NCBI RefSeq assembly: GCF_000384415.1
Contig: NZ_ARVU01000001.1
Coordinates: forward strand, 744,001-808,000
Source: Cycloclasticus pugetii PS-1
Lineage (GTDB): Bacteria; Pseudomonadota; Gammaproteobacteria; Methylococcales; Cycloclasticaceae
Direction: 5' to 3'
DNA: 64,000 nucleotides
The notes below the pieces were generated by a model. It was not told where the DNA came from and ran no database searches. It saw only the letters and a program-made list of their open reading frames with translations. Shown one piece after another: positions 1-8,999 of this stretch (positions are counted from its first letter, which is position 1; the number at the start of each line of letters is the position of its first letter). The position numbers were made by a program, and so were the translations under genes.

Positions 1-620
1 AAATCATGGCCATCGTCTTATCGTATTTAGACAGTGATCAAGCCGCTGAAACATTGGGTTATCTGCCAGCCTCGCAGAGGTCTGATGTGCTCATGCGTAT
101 TGCCGTACTGGATGGTGTACAACCAGATGCATTACAAGAGCTCGATGCGATTATGGAAAATCAGTTAGCTGGAAACTCTGGTGCTCAAACTGCCCAAATG
201 GGTGGTATTCAAACGGCAGCCAATATTTTAAATTTCTTAGAAGGTTCGATGAGTGCCGAACTTATTGATGCGGTAGTCGAATCAGATGATGAAATTGGAC
301 AATTAATTCAAGATAAGATGTTTGTCTTTGATAATTTGATTGATGTTGACGATCGTGGCATTCAAAGCTTACTCAAAGAGGTGTCTACTGATGTATTAAC
401 GCTGGCATTACGTGCAGCAGAAGAAGCGTTGAAAGAAAAAATATTTGCAAATATGTCTAAACGTGCCGCCGAAATGCTGCGTGATGATATGGAAGCCGCT
501 GCACCTGCTAAGGTGAGTGATGTAGAGGCGGCGCAAAAAGAAGTGTTAGTGATTGCAAGACGTTTGGCAGACTCAGGTGAAATTGCGTTAGGTGGCTCTG
601 GAGGCGAGGAGTTTGTCTAA
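1..620 (+). CDS. fliG: Flagellar motor switch protein FliG (5' end outside window)
   Basis: This is the middle and C-terminal part of FliG, the rotor protein that meets MotA/PomA and transmits torque and switching. The reading frame is open through the first base of the window, and the first ATG at base 6 lies inside the conserved stretch where FliG proteins read HPQ..A..LSYL, so the true start is upstream. About 205 residues are visible, against roughly 330 for the family. The charged C-terminal torque helix appears as LRAAEEALKEKIFANMSKRA, followed by the usual RDDME motif. The stop overlaps the start region of fliH, as expected inside a fliFGHIJ operon. Confidence 0.93.
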   Translation, partial: IMAIVLSYLDSDQAAETLGYLPASQRSDVLMRIAVLDGVQPDALQELDAIMENQLAGNSGAQTAQMGGIQTAANILNFLEGSMSAELIDAVVESDDEIGQLIQDKMFVFDNLIDVDDRGIQSLLKEVSTDVLTLALRAAEEALKEKIFANMSKRAAEMLRDDMEAAAPAKVSDVEAAQKEVLVIARRLADSGEIALGGSGGEEFV

Positions 621-1245
621 TTCATCAACAAAAAAAGAGGTTGTTTCTTCTTGGCGTTTTCCATCATTTGTCCAAGGTGACTCTGTTGATGTGGATATAG
701 CTCATGTTAAAGCCCCGACGGCTGGTGATCTTGAAAAACTGCAAGAACAAGCAATGCAGGAAGCCTCTAAAAAAGGCTATGAAGAAGGGCTTGCAAAAGG
801 ATTAAGGGCGGCTGAAGCACAAATTTCACAACAGGTTAAATCCTTGGAGTCTGTTATTCAGTCGTTAGTGAGCCCGTATGAAGAATTTGACGAGCGTGTA
901 GAGAATGAAATTGCCTCGCTTGCGATTCAGATCTCAAAACAGCTGATTCGACGAGAATTAAAAGCCGATGCGGGGCAGGTCGTTGGTGTTGTAAAAGAAG
1001 CACTAAGCGCATTACCTTCAAGTTCACAAAATATTCAATTATTTTTACACCCTGATGATGCGGCGTTAATAAAGTCAGCGCTTTCAATTGATGATGAGGC
1101 CCGTTGGAAAATTGTTGAAGACCCAGTTATTACCAGAGGTGGTTGTCGTGTTGCTACCGACGCATCAACAATTGACGCAACCATTGAAAACCGCCTGTTA
1201 GCCATCATTGCTAAAGCCTTGGGTGATGAAAGAGCGGTGTCGTGA
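613..1245 (+). CDS. fliH: Flagellar export ATPase regulator FliH
   Basis: FliH is the cytoplasmic stator of the flagellar type III export apparatus; it binds and restrains the FliI ATPase. The product of about 210 residues has a charged alanine- and glutamine-rich helix in its first half and a conserved C-terminal V/FliH domain (ISKQLIRREL, then LHPDDAALI). The start is uncertain. A TTG at 613 sits behind two GAGG purine runs at 601-609, while an in-frame GTG at 592 would add seven residues but lacks a clear ribosome site. Both overlap the end of fliG, so translation is probably coupled. The stop shares four bases with the GTG of fliI. Confidence 0.88.
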   Translation: MSNSSTKKEVVSSWRFPSFVQGDSVDVDIAHVKAPTAGDLEKLQEQAMQEASKKGYEEGLAKGLRAAEAQISQQVKSLESVIQSLVSPYEEFDERVENEIASLAIQISKQLIRRELKADAGQVVGVVKEALSALPSSSQNIQLFLHPDDAALIKSALSIDDEARWKIVEDPVITRGGCRVATDASTIDATIENRLLAIIAKALGDERAVS

Positions 1246-2627
1246 ACGATTTATCATTTGTAACGCAACGTACAGATAAATGGCTTAAGCGCCTTAAAGA
1301 ATATCAAGAACGAATTGAAGAGCCTCAGCCAATGTTGGTAGAGGGGCGATTAACACGAATGGTCGGTTTGACATTGGAAGCGGTTGGTTGTCGCTCGACA
1401 ATTGGAGGGCGCTGTATGATAGAAACGGCGGATGGCCATCAAACCGAGGCGGAAGTCGTTGGTTTTTCGGGCGAACGTTTATATTTAATGCCAACGGGCG
1501 ATATTAGAGGTCTTGAGCAAGATTGTCGAGTTATTCCTATGGGTTTGAGTAGTATGGCGCATGTCGGACCTGGTTTATTAGGTCGAGTTGTGGATGGCGG
1601 CGGTAAACCAATTGATGGCAAAGGCCCTGTGCATACGACTGACACAATGCCTTTACACGGCCGTGCCATGAATCCCTTGGGGAGACGGGCTATAACGGAG
1701 CCTTTGGATGTTGGTATTGGGACTATTAATTCATTATTAACGGTTGGGCAGGGCCAGCGAATAGGCTTGTTTGCTGGCAGTGGCGTAGGTAAAAGTGTAT
1801 TGCTTGGCATGATGACGAAATATACGAAAGCGGATGTGGTCGTGGTGGGCCTTATTGGTGAGCGTGGTAGAGAGGTGAACGAGTTTGTTAGAAAAACTTT
1901 GGGAGCCGAAGGAATGGCGCGAGCAGTAGTGGTGGCGTCACCAGCGGATGACCCGCCATTGATGCGAATGCACGGTGCTATGTTGGCGACCAGTATTGCT
2001 GAATACTTTCGTGATCAAGGAAAGAATGTATTATTGTTGATGGATTCGCTAACGCGTTATGCACAAGCTCAAAGAGAAATTGCCTTAGCGATCAATGAGC
2101 CACCTGCAACAAAGGGTTATCCACCCTCTGTTTTTAGTAAGTTGCCCAGTCTAGTTGAGCGCGCAGGTAATTCAGACAAGGGTAATGGCTCTATTACAGC
2201 CTTTTACACAGTATTGACTGAAGGGGATGATACAAATGATCCAATTGCAGATGCAAGTCGAGCAATTTTAGATGGGCATATCCATTTGTCACGACGTTTA
2301 GCAGAAGCAGGGCACTTTCCGGCGATAGACATGGAGGCATCAGTGAGCCGGTTGATGACAGAAATTGTGCCAGAAGACCATCAAGAGATGGCACGTGAAT
2401 TTAGAAAAATAAACTCGACCTATCAACAAAATGCAGATTTAATCAATGTTGGTGCCTATCAGCCCGGTAGTAATTCGTCGGTTGATGAGGCCATTGATAT
2501 GCATGAATCAATGTTAGAGTTTCTTCAGCAGAGAATAACCGAATCGGTTAGTTTTGATGAAAGTATTGAAGGTTTGGAAAGTGTTTTACAACATAGAAAG
2601 CCGGCAGCTATGTCAAAGGTATTATAA
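1242..2627 (+). CDS. fliI: Flagellum-specific ATPase FliI
   Basis: FliI is the F1-beta-like hexameric ATPase of the flagellar type III secretion apparatus at the inner face of the membrane. The 461-residue length is normal. The Walker A loop GSGVGKS lies at about residues 179-185, the Walker B region reads LLLMDSLTRYAQAQREI, and the T3SS ATPase signature around EPPATKGYPPSVF is intact. The GTG start overlaps the fliH stop, and fliJ begins on the base after its stop, giving a tightly coupled fliHIJ block. Confidence 0.96.
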   Translation: MNDLSFVTQRTDKWLKRLKEYQERIEEPQPMLVEGRLTRMVGLTLEAVGCRSTIGGRCMIETADGHQTEAEVVGFSGERLYLMPTGDIRGLEQDCRVIPMGLSSMAHVGPGLLGRVVDGGGKPIDGKGPVHTTDTMPLHGRAMNPLGRRAITEPLDVGIGTINSLLTVGQGQRIGLFAGSGVGKSVLLGMMTKYTKADVVVVGLIGERGREVNEFVRKTLGAEGMARAVVVASPADDPPLMRMHGAMLATSIAEYFRDQGKNVLLLMDSLTRYAQAQREIALAINEPPATKGYPPSVFSKLPSLVERAGNSDKGNGSITAFYTVLTEGDDTNDPIADASRAILDGHIHLSRRLAEAGHFPAIDMEASVSRLMTEIVPEDHQEMAREFRKINSTYQQNADLINVGAYQPGSNSSVDEAIDMHESMLEFLQQRITESVSFDESIEGLESVLQHRKPAAMSKVL

Positions 2628-3077
2628 ATGGGGGGAGTGTTGAAAAAGTCAAAGAGGCTTGGTCCGGTTAAACAAATTGCTGAAAACAATGAAACAGCAG
2701 CTGCGATGAAAATGAATCAATCGCTTCAAGCTCAGCAAGAATCTCTAGCGCAACTGGAGAAACTAAAAGAGTACCGTAATGATTATACCGTTCAGTTTAA
2801 AACGAAGGGGCAAGTGGGGATGTCAGCGTCACGGTTACGTGAGTATCAGGAGTTTGTTCAAAAACTCGATCAGGCCATTGAAGAACATAGCAAAACGGTG
2901 CAGTCATTACAGGAAAAGTTAGGCCAGCATCAACAGGCCTTTAAAAAAACGAATAGTCGAAAAAAAGTAGTTGAAAAGTTGATCGAAAAATCTAAACAGC
3001 ATGAATTAAGAGAAACTGGCAGGCTCGAACAAAATGAGTCCGATGACCGTATGGTAAAAGGGTTTGAGCTGGATTAG
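2628..3077 (+). CDS. fliJ: Flagellar export chaperone FliJ
   Basis: FliJ is the small coiled-coil stalk that enters the FliI ring and contacts FlhA during flagellar export. The 149-residue product is almost wholly charged helix with many Lys, Glu and Gln, and contains the family-like segment RLREYQEFVQKLDQAIEEH. Identification rests mainly on size, coiled-coil character and position directly after fliI with no gap, because FliJ sequences diverge strongly. No fliK follows; the next genes are the oxaloacetate decarboxylase, so the flagellar operon ends here. Confidence 0.85.
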   Translation: MGGVLKKSKRLGPVKQIAENNETAAAMKMNQSLQAQQESLAQLEKLKEYRNDYTVQFKTKGQVGMSASRLREYQEFVQKLDQAIEEHSKTVQSLQEKLGQHQQAFKKTNSRKKVVEKLIEKSKQHELRETGRLEQNESDDRMVKGFELD

Positions 3078-3151
3078 GAGCAGTTTTTAAACACCTTTTT
3101 TAACAAAGCGTTTGTATATTTATTGTGTTTTTCAGCAAGGGGTGCTTTATA

Positions 3152-3391
3152 ATGCAGCTTATGAATATCACAAACTTATTAGAACAAGGTGTGGAACTAA
3201 TGTTACTTGGAATGGGGATGGTATTCTTCATCTTGGGTATGTTAGTTTTTGCTATCAAAGGGGTTTCTGCTGTTATTCAACGATACGAACCCGTTGTTGA
3301 ACACAGTAGTAAATCGTCTGTTTCCACAGATATTAGTGAAGATATCGTTACAGCGATTACGATTGCTGTTCAACGTTTTCGCTCTAAATAA
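3152..3391 (+). CDS. oadG: Oxaloacetate decarboxylase Na+ pump, gamma subunit
   Basis: OadG is the small membrane subunit that holds the biotin-bearing alpha subunit to the beta subunit of the sodium-pumping oxaloacetate decarboxylase. The 79-residue product has one hydrophobic helix ([20 protein letters not shown]) and a polar C-terminal tail, as in the family. I chose the ATG at 3152 because an AAGGGG run at 3137-3142 precedes it; a GTG at 3125 would extend the frame through that ribosome site. It lies 11 bases before oadA in the standard gamma-alpha-beta order. Confidence 0.87.
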   Translation: MQLMNITNLLEQGVELMLLGMGMVFFILGMLVFAIKGVSAVIQRYEPVVEHSSKSSVSTDISEDIVTAITIAVQRFRSK

Positions 3392-3402
3392 ACTTAAAAA
3401 TC

Positions 3403-5196
3403 ATGAAAAATCCGTTAAAAATTACTGATGTCGTGTTGCGCGATGCTCATCAATCCCTATTTGCAACAAGGTTACGTATTGAAGATATGTTACCGATTGC
3501 GGAAAAATTAGACAAAATTGGCTATTGGTCATTAGAAACTTGGGGCGGAGCAACATTTGATGCTTGTATTCGTTATTTAGGTGAAGACCCTTGGGAGCGT
3601 TTGCGATTACTAAAAGCGGCGATGCCTAATACACAACAACAAATGCTATTACGTGGGCAGAACCTATTAGGCTATCGTCATTATGCTGATGATGTTGTTA
3701 GAAAGTTCGTAGAGCGTGCTGCAGACAATGGTATGGATGTTTTCCGTATTTTTGATGCGATGAACGATGTGCGTAACTTAGAGACGGCCATTAAAGCAAC
3801 TGTCGAAGTAGGCAAACATGCGCAAGGTACAATCTCATATACAGAAAGCCCAGTACACACGCTAGAAAATTGGGTCGATATGGGTAAGCGGTTAGAAGAT
3901 GCCGGCTGCCATTCGATCGCGATTAAGGATATGGCAGGACTTTTGAAACCTTATGATGCTGAGATATTGGTGAAGCGTTTAAAAGCCGAGTGTGACCTAC
4001 CAATTGCTTTACACAGCCATGCAACAACTGGGATGAGTGTAGCAACCTGTCTTAAAGCAGTCGATGCAGGGCTCGACATGCTAGACACAGCTATTTCGTC
4101 CATGAGTATGACATACGGTCATTCACCAACGGAAACCTTTATTGCAATGTTGGAAGGGACTGATCGCGAGACGGGTCTAGACATTGAGAGCGTTGAAGAA
4201 GTAGCGGCATATTTTAGATCAGTACGGCCAAAGTATGCGGAATTTGAAGGGTCGCTGAAAGGTGTCGATTCAAGAATTCTTATTGCACAGGTCCCTGGTG
4301 GTATGTTGACAAACCTAGAAAGTCAATTGAAGCTGCAAAATGCAGGCGACAAAATTGATGAGGTGTTAGCAGAGATTCCACGAGTACGTAAGGACCTTGG
4401 CTATCTTCCTTTAGTAACCCCAACATCACAAATTGTAGGTACTCAGGCAGTGATGAACGTTTTGATGGGTGAGCGTTATAAATCTATCAGCAAAGAAACA
4501 TCAGGTGTATTAAAAGGCGAATATGGTGCAACACCTGCAGCAGTGAATAAAGAGCTTCAAGAGCGTGTATTGGATGGCGCTGAAGCGATTACTTGTCGCC
4601 CAGCTGACTTGATTGATGATGAGTTGGAGAAAATTTCATCAGAATTTAAAGAAAAAGCCGAAAAAGATAGTTTGCCATTGGCCGATGAGGTCATTGATGA
4701 TGTGTTGACATATGCGTTATTTCCACAGATAGGCTTGGACTTTATTAAAAATAGACATAACCCTGATGCGTTTGAGCCGGTTCCAACAGGCGTTGTTACT
4801 CAAGCAACAGCTGAAAAAGGCGGTAGTGAAGTATATGATGTGGCCGTTAATGGTAAAACATATCAGGTTGAAGTGGGTCCAAGTGGCTCGATTGAAAATC
4901 TAACACCTTCTTCAGCTGCTAGTAAAGTAGTTGCGAAAGCAGCTGAACCAACACAAGAGACAACATCAGGCGCGGTTTGTCAAAATGAACCCTTGTTGTC
5001 TCCAATGGCCGGTAATATTGTGCGCATAGCAATGGCGGCAGGAGATGATGTGTATGAAGGTGATGTAGTGATTATTTTAGAAGCCATGAAGATGGAAACT
5101 GAAGTAAGGGCGCATATTGAAGGTCAAATTTCAGATGTTTTCGTAAAAGAAGGTGAGTCAGTTCCTGCTGGCGCGCCGTTAGTACTTATTTGCTAA
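3403..5196 (+). CDS. oadA: Oxaloacetate decarboxylase Na+ pump, alpha subunit (biotin protein)
   Basis: OadA moves the carboxyl group of oxaloacetate to biotin, the first step of a decarboxylation that exports Na+. The 597-residue protein has an N-terminal carboxyltransferase TIM barrel ([11 protein letters not shown] near the start, metal-ligand region [11 protein letters not shown]), a conserved carboxylase central region, a linker rich in Ala, Thr and Pro, and a C-terminal biotinyl domain with the attachment motif EAMKMET, Lys about 563. Context with oadG and oadB separates it from pyruvate carboxylase subunit B. It would support fermentative or anaplerotic turnover of oxaloacetate coupled to sodium gradient formation. 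Confidence 0.95.
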   Translation: MKNPLKITDVVLRDAHQSLFATRLRIEDMLPIAEKLDKIGYWSLETWGGATFDACIRYLGEDPWERLRLLKAAMPNTQQQMLLRGQNLLGYRHYADDVVRKFVERAADNGMDVFRIFDAMNDVRNLETAIKATVEVGKHAQGTISYTESPVHTLENWVDMGKRLEDAGCHSIAIKDMAGLLKPYDAEILVKRLKAECDLPIALHSHATTGMSVATCLKAVDAGLDMLDTAISSMSMTYGHSPTETFIAMLEGTDRETGLDIESVEEVAAYFRSVRPKYAEFEGSLKGVDSRILIAQVPGGMLTNLESQLKLQNAGDKIDEVLAEIPRVRKDLGYLPLVTPTSQIVGTQAVMNVLMGERYKSISKETSGVLKGEYGATPAAVNKELQERVLDGAEAITCRPADLIDDELEKISSEFKEKAEKDSLPLADEVIDDVLTYALFPQIGLDFIKNRHNPDAFEPVPTGVVTQATAEKGGSEVYDVAVNGKTYQVEVGPSGSIENLTPSSAASKVVAKAAEPTQETTSGAVCQNEPLLSPMAGNIVRIAMAAGDDVYEGDVVIILEAMKMETEVRAHIEGQISDVFVKEGESVPAGAPLVLIC

Positions 5197-5208
5197 GGTT
5201 TATATAAT

Positions 5209-6342
5209 ATGGATAGTGGCGTATTACAAATTTGGCAGTCGACGGGTATTGCAAACTTTGAATGGGGCAATATATTAATGATAGCCATTGGCTTATTATT
5301 AATCTATTTAGCCATTTCAAAAAACTTTGAACCCTTGTTATTACTGCCGATTGGTTTTGGTGGAATTTTAGCTAATATTCCAATTGCTGGCATTAGTGGG
5401 CCAGATGGAATGCTAGGTATTTTGTACCATATGGGCGTTGATACTGGCTTGTTCCCTTTGCTTATTTTTATGGGGGTTGGTGCATTAACAGATTTTGGAG
5501 CGCTTATAGCGATGCCAAGTTTATTGGTACTCGGTGCGGCAGCCCAATTTGGTATCTTTGCAACGCTTCTTGGCGCTTTGGCGATGAACCTAATACCGGG
5601 TATGGAATTTAGTTTGTCTGATGCGTCGGCGATTGCCATTATTGGTGGCGCAGATGGCCCAACAGCTATTTTCTTAGCCTCTAAATTAGCACCTGATTTA
5701 TTAGGCGCTATTGCAGTGGCTGCATATTCATATATGGCTTTAGTGCCGCTAATTCAACCACCTATCATGCGTGCATTAACCTCAGAGTCTGAGCGAAAAG
5801 TTGAAATGAAGCACTTGCGGCATGTGAGTAAGAAAGAGAAGATAATCTTCCCATTAACTATATTAACGGCGGTTATTCTATTTTTGCCAGCGTCAGCACC
5901 TTTGGTTGGAATGTTAGCCTTCGGTAATTTAATGCGAGAAAGTGGTGTGGTTGATCGTTTAAGTTCTACAGCACAAAATGAACTTATTAATATTGTGACT
6001 ATTTTCCTAGGCTTAGCTGTTGGCTCGAAACTATCAGCGGATAAGTTTTTAACTGCTGAAACACTTGGTATCTTAGTGTTAGGAATGGCGGCATTTTCCA
6101 TTGGTACGGCAGGTGGTATTTTAATGGGTAAGTTAATGCACAAGGTAACGGGCGGCAAAGTTAATCCACTCATTGGTGCTGCAGGTGTGTCGGCAGTTCC
6201 TATGGCGGCCCGTGTGGTTAATAAAGTAGGGCTAGAGTCTAACCCTCATAATTACTTATTAATGCATGCGATGGGGCCTAACGTAGCGGGTGTTATTGGT
6301 TCTGCGGTCGCGGCAGGTGTTTTGCTGGCAATAGTTAATTAA
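5209..6342 (+). CDS. oadB: Oxaloacetate decarboxylase Na+ pump, beta subunit
   Basis: OadB is the polytopic membrane subunit that decarboxylates carboxybiotin and moves Na+ outward. The 377-residue product is hydrophobic over nearly its whole length, with about ten predicted membrane segments. The conserved [17 protein letters not shown] loop, which holds the essential aspartate of the family, is intact, as is a second conserved segment [19 protein letters not shown]. It begins 12 bases after oadA and closes the oadGAB operon; a 375-base non-coding region follows. Confidence 0.95.
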   Translation: MDSGVLQIWQSTGIANFEWGNILMIAIGLLLIYLAISKNFEPLLLLPIGFGGILANIPIAGISGPDGMLGILYHMGVDTGLFPLLIFMGVGALTDFGALIAMPSLLVLGAAAQFGIFATLLGALAMNLIPGMEFSLSDASAIAIIGGADGPTAIFLASKLAPDLLGAIAVAAYSYMALVPLIQPPIMRALTSESERKVEMKHLRHVSKKEKIIFPLTILTAVILFLPASAPLVGMLAFGNLMRESGVVDRLSSTAQNELINIVTIFLGLAVGSKLSADKFLTAETLGILVLGMAAFSIGTAGGILMGKLMHKVTGGKVNPLIGAAGVSAVPMAARVVNKVGLESNPHNYLLMHAMGPNVAGVIGSAVAAGVLLAIVN

Positions 6343-6717
6343 TATCGGTCATTATCTAGGTAAAGAAATGAACGCAGTATTGTTTGCGCTCAAAAATATA
6401 CCCTGAACAGTGACCTGCCTACAGTAAGGTTAGATGAGAGTAACCAAAGCCATAACGTTACTGATTAAGCTAAAAATCACCCTTAATAGAAATATTGGGG
6501 TGATTAGCCTTAATAATCTGTGGGGTTATCTTACGGTTCTTTTCGCTGCCTTTTAATTCAATCTATCAATCACTGACACTGGATTTCTTAGAAAGCTTTA
6601 AAAGGGCTAACAATCTAGCTGTTTACATTAATACAGGTTTATAACAGCATTATTTTTGATGCTGATGGGCAATGTAAAAAATTGGGCTAACATCTAACAG
6701 AAATAGCAATTACTCTC
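6343..6717. other. Intergenic region between oadB and dusA with several inverted repeats
   Basis: No credible ORF was found here. An imperfect inverted repeat spans 6463-6519; its core is AATCACCC at 6475-6482 against GGGTGATT at 6498-6505, with flanking ATTAAG/CTTAAT arms. A second hairpin pairs CAGCAT (6645-6650) with ATGCTG (6659-6664). The 9-mer GGGCTAACA occurs twice, near 6604 and 6684. The first structure may end or stabilise the oad transcript, but it lacks a clear T run. Confidence 0.5.
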
Positions 6718-7698
6718 ATGCCAAGCATTAATAGACTGTTATCCATTGCACCGATGATGGATTGGACAGATCGGCACTGCCGATATTTCCATCGACTTTT
6801 ATCACCTAATGCCCTGCTTTATACAGAAATGGTAACGACAGGTGCATTACTTCATGGCGATAAACAGCGCTTTTTGGCATTTGATCAATATGAGCAGCCA
6901 GTAGCATTACAATTAGGTGGTAGTAACCCTAAAGCCATGGCGCAATGTGCCGGATATGCACAGGAAGCGGGTTATAAAGAAGTAAATATCAATGTCGGCT
7001 GCCCAAGTGATCGTGTTCAAAATGGACGTATAGGTGCATGTTTAATGGCTGAGCCGCAACGTGTTGCACAATGCGTATCATTAATGCGACAAGCTGTGGA
7101 CATTCCAGTCACGGTTAAAACACGAATTGGGATAGATGAGCTAGATTCATTTGAATTCCTGAGAGGCTTTGTTCAGGCAGTTACTGATGCGGGTTGCGAT
7201 ACTGTTATTATTCATGCGCGTAAAGCCATCTTAAACGGCCTGTCCCCGAAAGAAAACAGAACCATTCCGCCGTTAAACTACGATAGAGCGTACGACATTA
7301 AAAGAGCTTTTCCATCGGTATCAATTATTGTTAATGGTGGGGTTAATGCAATCAGTGAGATTCAACAACATTGGCAACACCTTGACGGTGTGATGATTGG
7401 TCGTGAAGCTTATCATAATCCCTTTTTTTTGGCGGAAATTGAACACCAACTGTTCAAACAGCCCTTGGCCGATAGAAAAAAAGTGCTCGAAGCCTACCTT
7501 CCATATATTGAAAAACAATTAGAGTTAGGTGTTCCGTTACAAAATTTAACACGGCATATATTGGGGCTTTTTGCAGGTCAACCTGGTGGAAAACATTGGC
7601 GTAGGTACCTTAGTGAGAATGCTCGACAGAAAAATGCGGGGCCAGAGGTATTATTAGCAGGCCTAGAGGCTATGGCGCCATACGCTAAAACTATTTGA
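6718..7698 (+). CDS. dusA: tRNA-dihydrouridine(20/20a) synthase DusA
   Basis: DusA is an FMN enzyme that reduces uridine 20/20a in the tRNA D-loop with NADPH. The 326-residue length fits the DusA subgroup. The N-terminal FMN motif SIAPMMDWTDRHCRYFHRLL is characteristic of DusA, the catalytic cysteine lies in NVGCPSDRVQ at about residue 95, and the phosphate-binding segment IIVNGGV is present. The C-terminal helical tRNA-binding region includes the DusA-like GKHWRRYLSEN. It has a single upstream intergenic region and is followed by folE after 57 bases. Confidence 0.95.
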   Translation: MPSINRLLSIAPMMDWTDRHCRYFHRLLSPNALLYTEMVTTGALLHGDKQRFLAFDQYEQPVALQLGGSNPKAMAQCAGYAQEAGYKEVNINVGCPSDRVQNGRIGACLMAEPQRVAQCVSLMRQAVDIPVTVKTRIGIDELDSFEFLRGFVQAVTDAGCDTVIIHARKAILNGLSPKENRTIPPLNYDRAYDIKRAFPSVSIIVNGGVNAISEIQQHWQHLDGVMIGREAYHNPFFLAEIEHQLFKQPLADRKKVLEAYLPYIEKQLELGVPLQNLTRHILGLFAGQPGGKHWRRYLSENARQKNAGPEVLLAGLEAMAPYAKTI

Positions 7699-7755
7699 TT
7701 TAAAGCAAACAAGAAAACGGTATACTTTAAATACTTTTAAAGATGATTGAGATTG

Positions 7756-8301
7756 ATGGAAAAACTATATAAACAAATAATTTCACAGGTTGGAGAAGAC
7801 GTTAATCGCCAAGGTTTGGTTGATACGCCAAAGCGTGCGGCAAAAGCAATGTCTTTCTTAACAAGTGGCTATCAGCAAAGTTTAGAGAATATTGTGAATG
7901 GCGCCGTTTTTGACTCTGATGCTGATGATATGGTGATTGTTAAAAATATAGAACTGTATTCTATGTGTGAGCACCATTTACTACCCTTTATTGGCAAGTG
8001 CCATGTGGCGTATCTGCCAGATGGGAAAGTACTTGGTTTATCAAAGGTAGCTAGAATCGTCGATATGTATGCACGTCGATTACAAATACAAGAGCAATTG
8101 ACTACACAAATTGCAGATTCTATTCTCGAAGTAACGGGTGCAAAAGGGGTTGCAGTGGTTGTGGAGGCAAAACATTTGTGCATGATGATGCGAGGTGTGG
8201 AGAAACAAAACTCACAAATGACTACATCTAGTATGTTGGGGCAATTTCGTAAAAATTCTGAAACACGGGCTGAATTTTTAAGCTTATTAAAAATGGGCTA
8301 G
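7756..8301 (+). CDS. folE: GTP cyclohydrolase I
   Basis: FolE converts GTP to dihydroneopterin triphosphate, the first step of tetrahydrofolate synthesis. The 181-residue product carries the zinc/active-site motif CEHHLLPF at about residues 71-78, the second zinc-cysteine segment [13 protein letters not shown], and the usual C-terminal RAEFLSLL. I chose the ATG at 7756; a TTG nine bases upstream is also in frame but gives an atypical N-terminus. A TATACT -10-like hexamer lies near 7721-7726, but no well-spaced -35 was found. Confidence 0.95.
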   Translation: MEKLYKQIISQVGEDVNRQGLVDTPKRAAKAMSFLTSGYQQSLENIVNGAVFDSDADDMVIVKNIELYSMCEHHLLPFIGKCHVAYLPDGKVLGLSKVARIVDMYARRLQIQEQLTTQIADSILEVTGAKGVAVVVEAKHLCMMMRGVEKQNSQMTTSSMLGQFRKNSETRAEFLSLLKMG

Positions 8302-8441
8302 TGGTGATTCAGCCTGTTAAATTACAGAAAAGCTGTTAATAGCACTGTTTTATTAGTTTAGGGAATGATGTGCCAAATAGACGGTCACAGAGTTTTAAAG
8401 GGAGTGATAGTCAGCGACTATCCCCACATTTAAGTGAAAGT

Positions 8442-8465
8442 AAAACACAGGCCTATGTGTTTTTT
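8442..8465 (+). terminator. Possible rho-independent terminator after folE
   Basis: AAAACACA at 8442-8449 pairs with TGTGTTTT at 8456-8463 around the six-base loop GGCCTA, followed by more Ts. The stem is AT-rich, so strength is doubtful. It lies about 140 bases past the folE stop and 60 before the next gene. Confidence 0.45.
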
Positions 8466-8521
8466 GAAGTTGATTGAAAGTACGCCATAGGTGAGACGGT
8501 AATACAAAAGGAGGGAACGAG

Positions 8522-8722
8522 ATGCCAAAGTTTTTTGGAGAAGGGTCCGATTGTAGTTTTTGTAGAATGATGAGAAGTATGGCATTCAGTGGCCTAGGCG
8601 CTGCGATTGGTGCGGGGATAGGTAGCCTGATAGGCCTGCAGCGATCTGATATTTGGATGTGTGCGATTGGCGGGGCTTTTGTAATGGTCTTTTTGGTCTT
8701 AAGAAAACTGGAAAATTCATGA
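8522..8722 (+). CDS. Small membrane protein with CxxC, unknown function
   Basis: I do not recognise this 66-residue protein. It starts with a short polar segment holding a Cys-x-x-Cys pair (DCSFCRMM, residues 11-18), then two hydrophobic glycine-rich stretches separated by a short charged loop (LQRSDIW), which suggests a two-pass inner-membrane protein with a possible metal- or redox-active N-terminus. The start is supported by a strong AAAGGAGGG ribosome site just upstream. Its stop overlaps the start of the next small gene (ATGA), so the pair is translationally coupled. Confidence 0.68.
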   Translation: MPKFFGEGSDCSFCRMMRSMAFSGLGAAIGAGIGSLIGLQRSDIWMCAIGGAFVMVFLVLRKLENS

Positions 8723-8991
8723 GATATATCGTATTGATAATCATAGCCTTTGTTCTTTCGGCTTGTTCAGAAGAACAGCAAAATAAATTTTCACGATTAG
8801 GTGTGAGCTGGATGGAAGGCGACTATAGGGTAAGCTTTTACGAGGGTGAGCATAAAAAATCGTGGACAGTTCTTGATAGTAAAGTGACATCCGAATCACA
8901 AAAAGGTTATTACTACTTTTGGGTTAAAGAGAACGGTAAAAAGAAATACGTCCAAGTTCCTATCGAGCGGACTATCATAGAAGAGATTTAA
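8719..8991 (+). CDS. Small predicted lipoprotein, unknown function
   Basis: This 90-residue product begins with a signal peptide ending in a lipobox (VLSACSE), so it should be a lipid-anchored periplasmic or outer-membrane protein. The mature part is short, polar and rich in Lys, Glu, Tyr and Trp, and I recognise no domain in it. The ATG at 8719 overlaps the stop of the preceding CxxC membrane protein, and the following amidotransferase begins nine bases after its stop. An in-frame GTG at 8653 would extend the frame back through the upstream gene and destroy the signal peptide. Confidence 0.7.
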   Translation: MRYIVLIIIAFVLSACSEEQQNKFSRLGVSWMEGDYRVSFYEGEHKKSWTVLDSKVTSESQKGYYYFWVKENGKKKYVQVPIERTIIEEI

Positions 8992-8999
8992 CAGTCTAT

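Noticed and set aside
3112-3300. 62-codon frame overlapping oadG
   Set aside because: Cysteine- and tyrosine-rich shadow frame; oadG in the other frame has a clear membrane helix and operon context.
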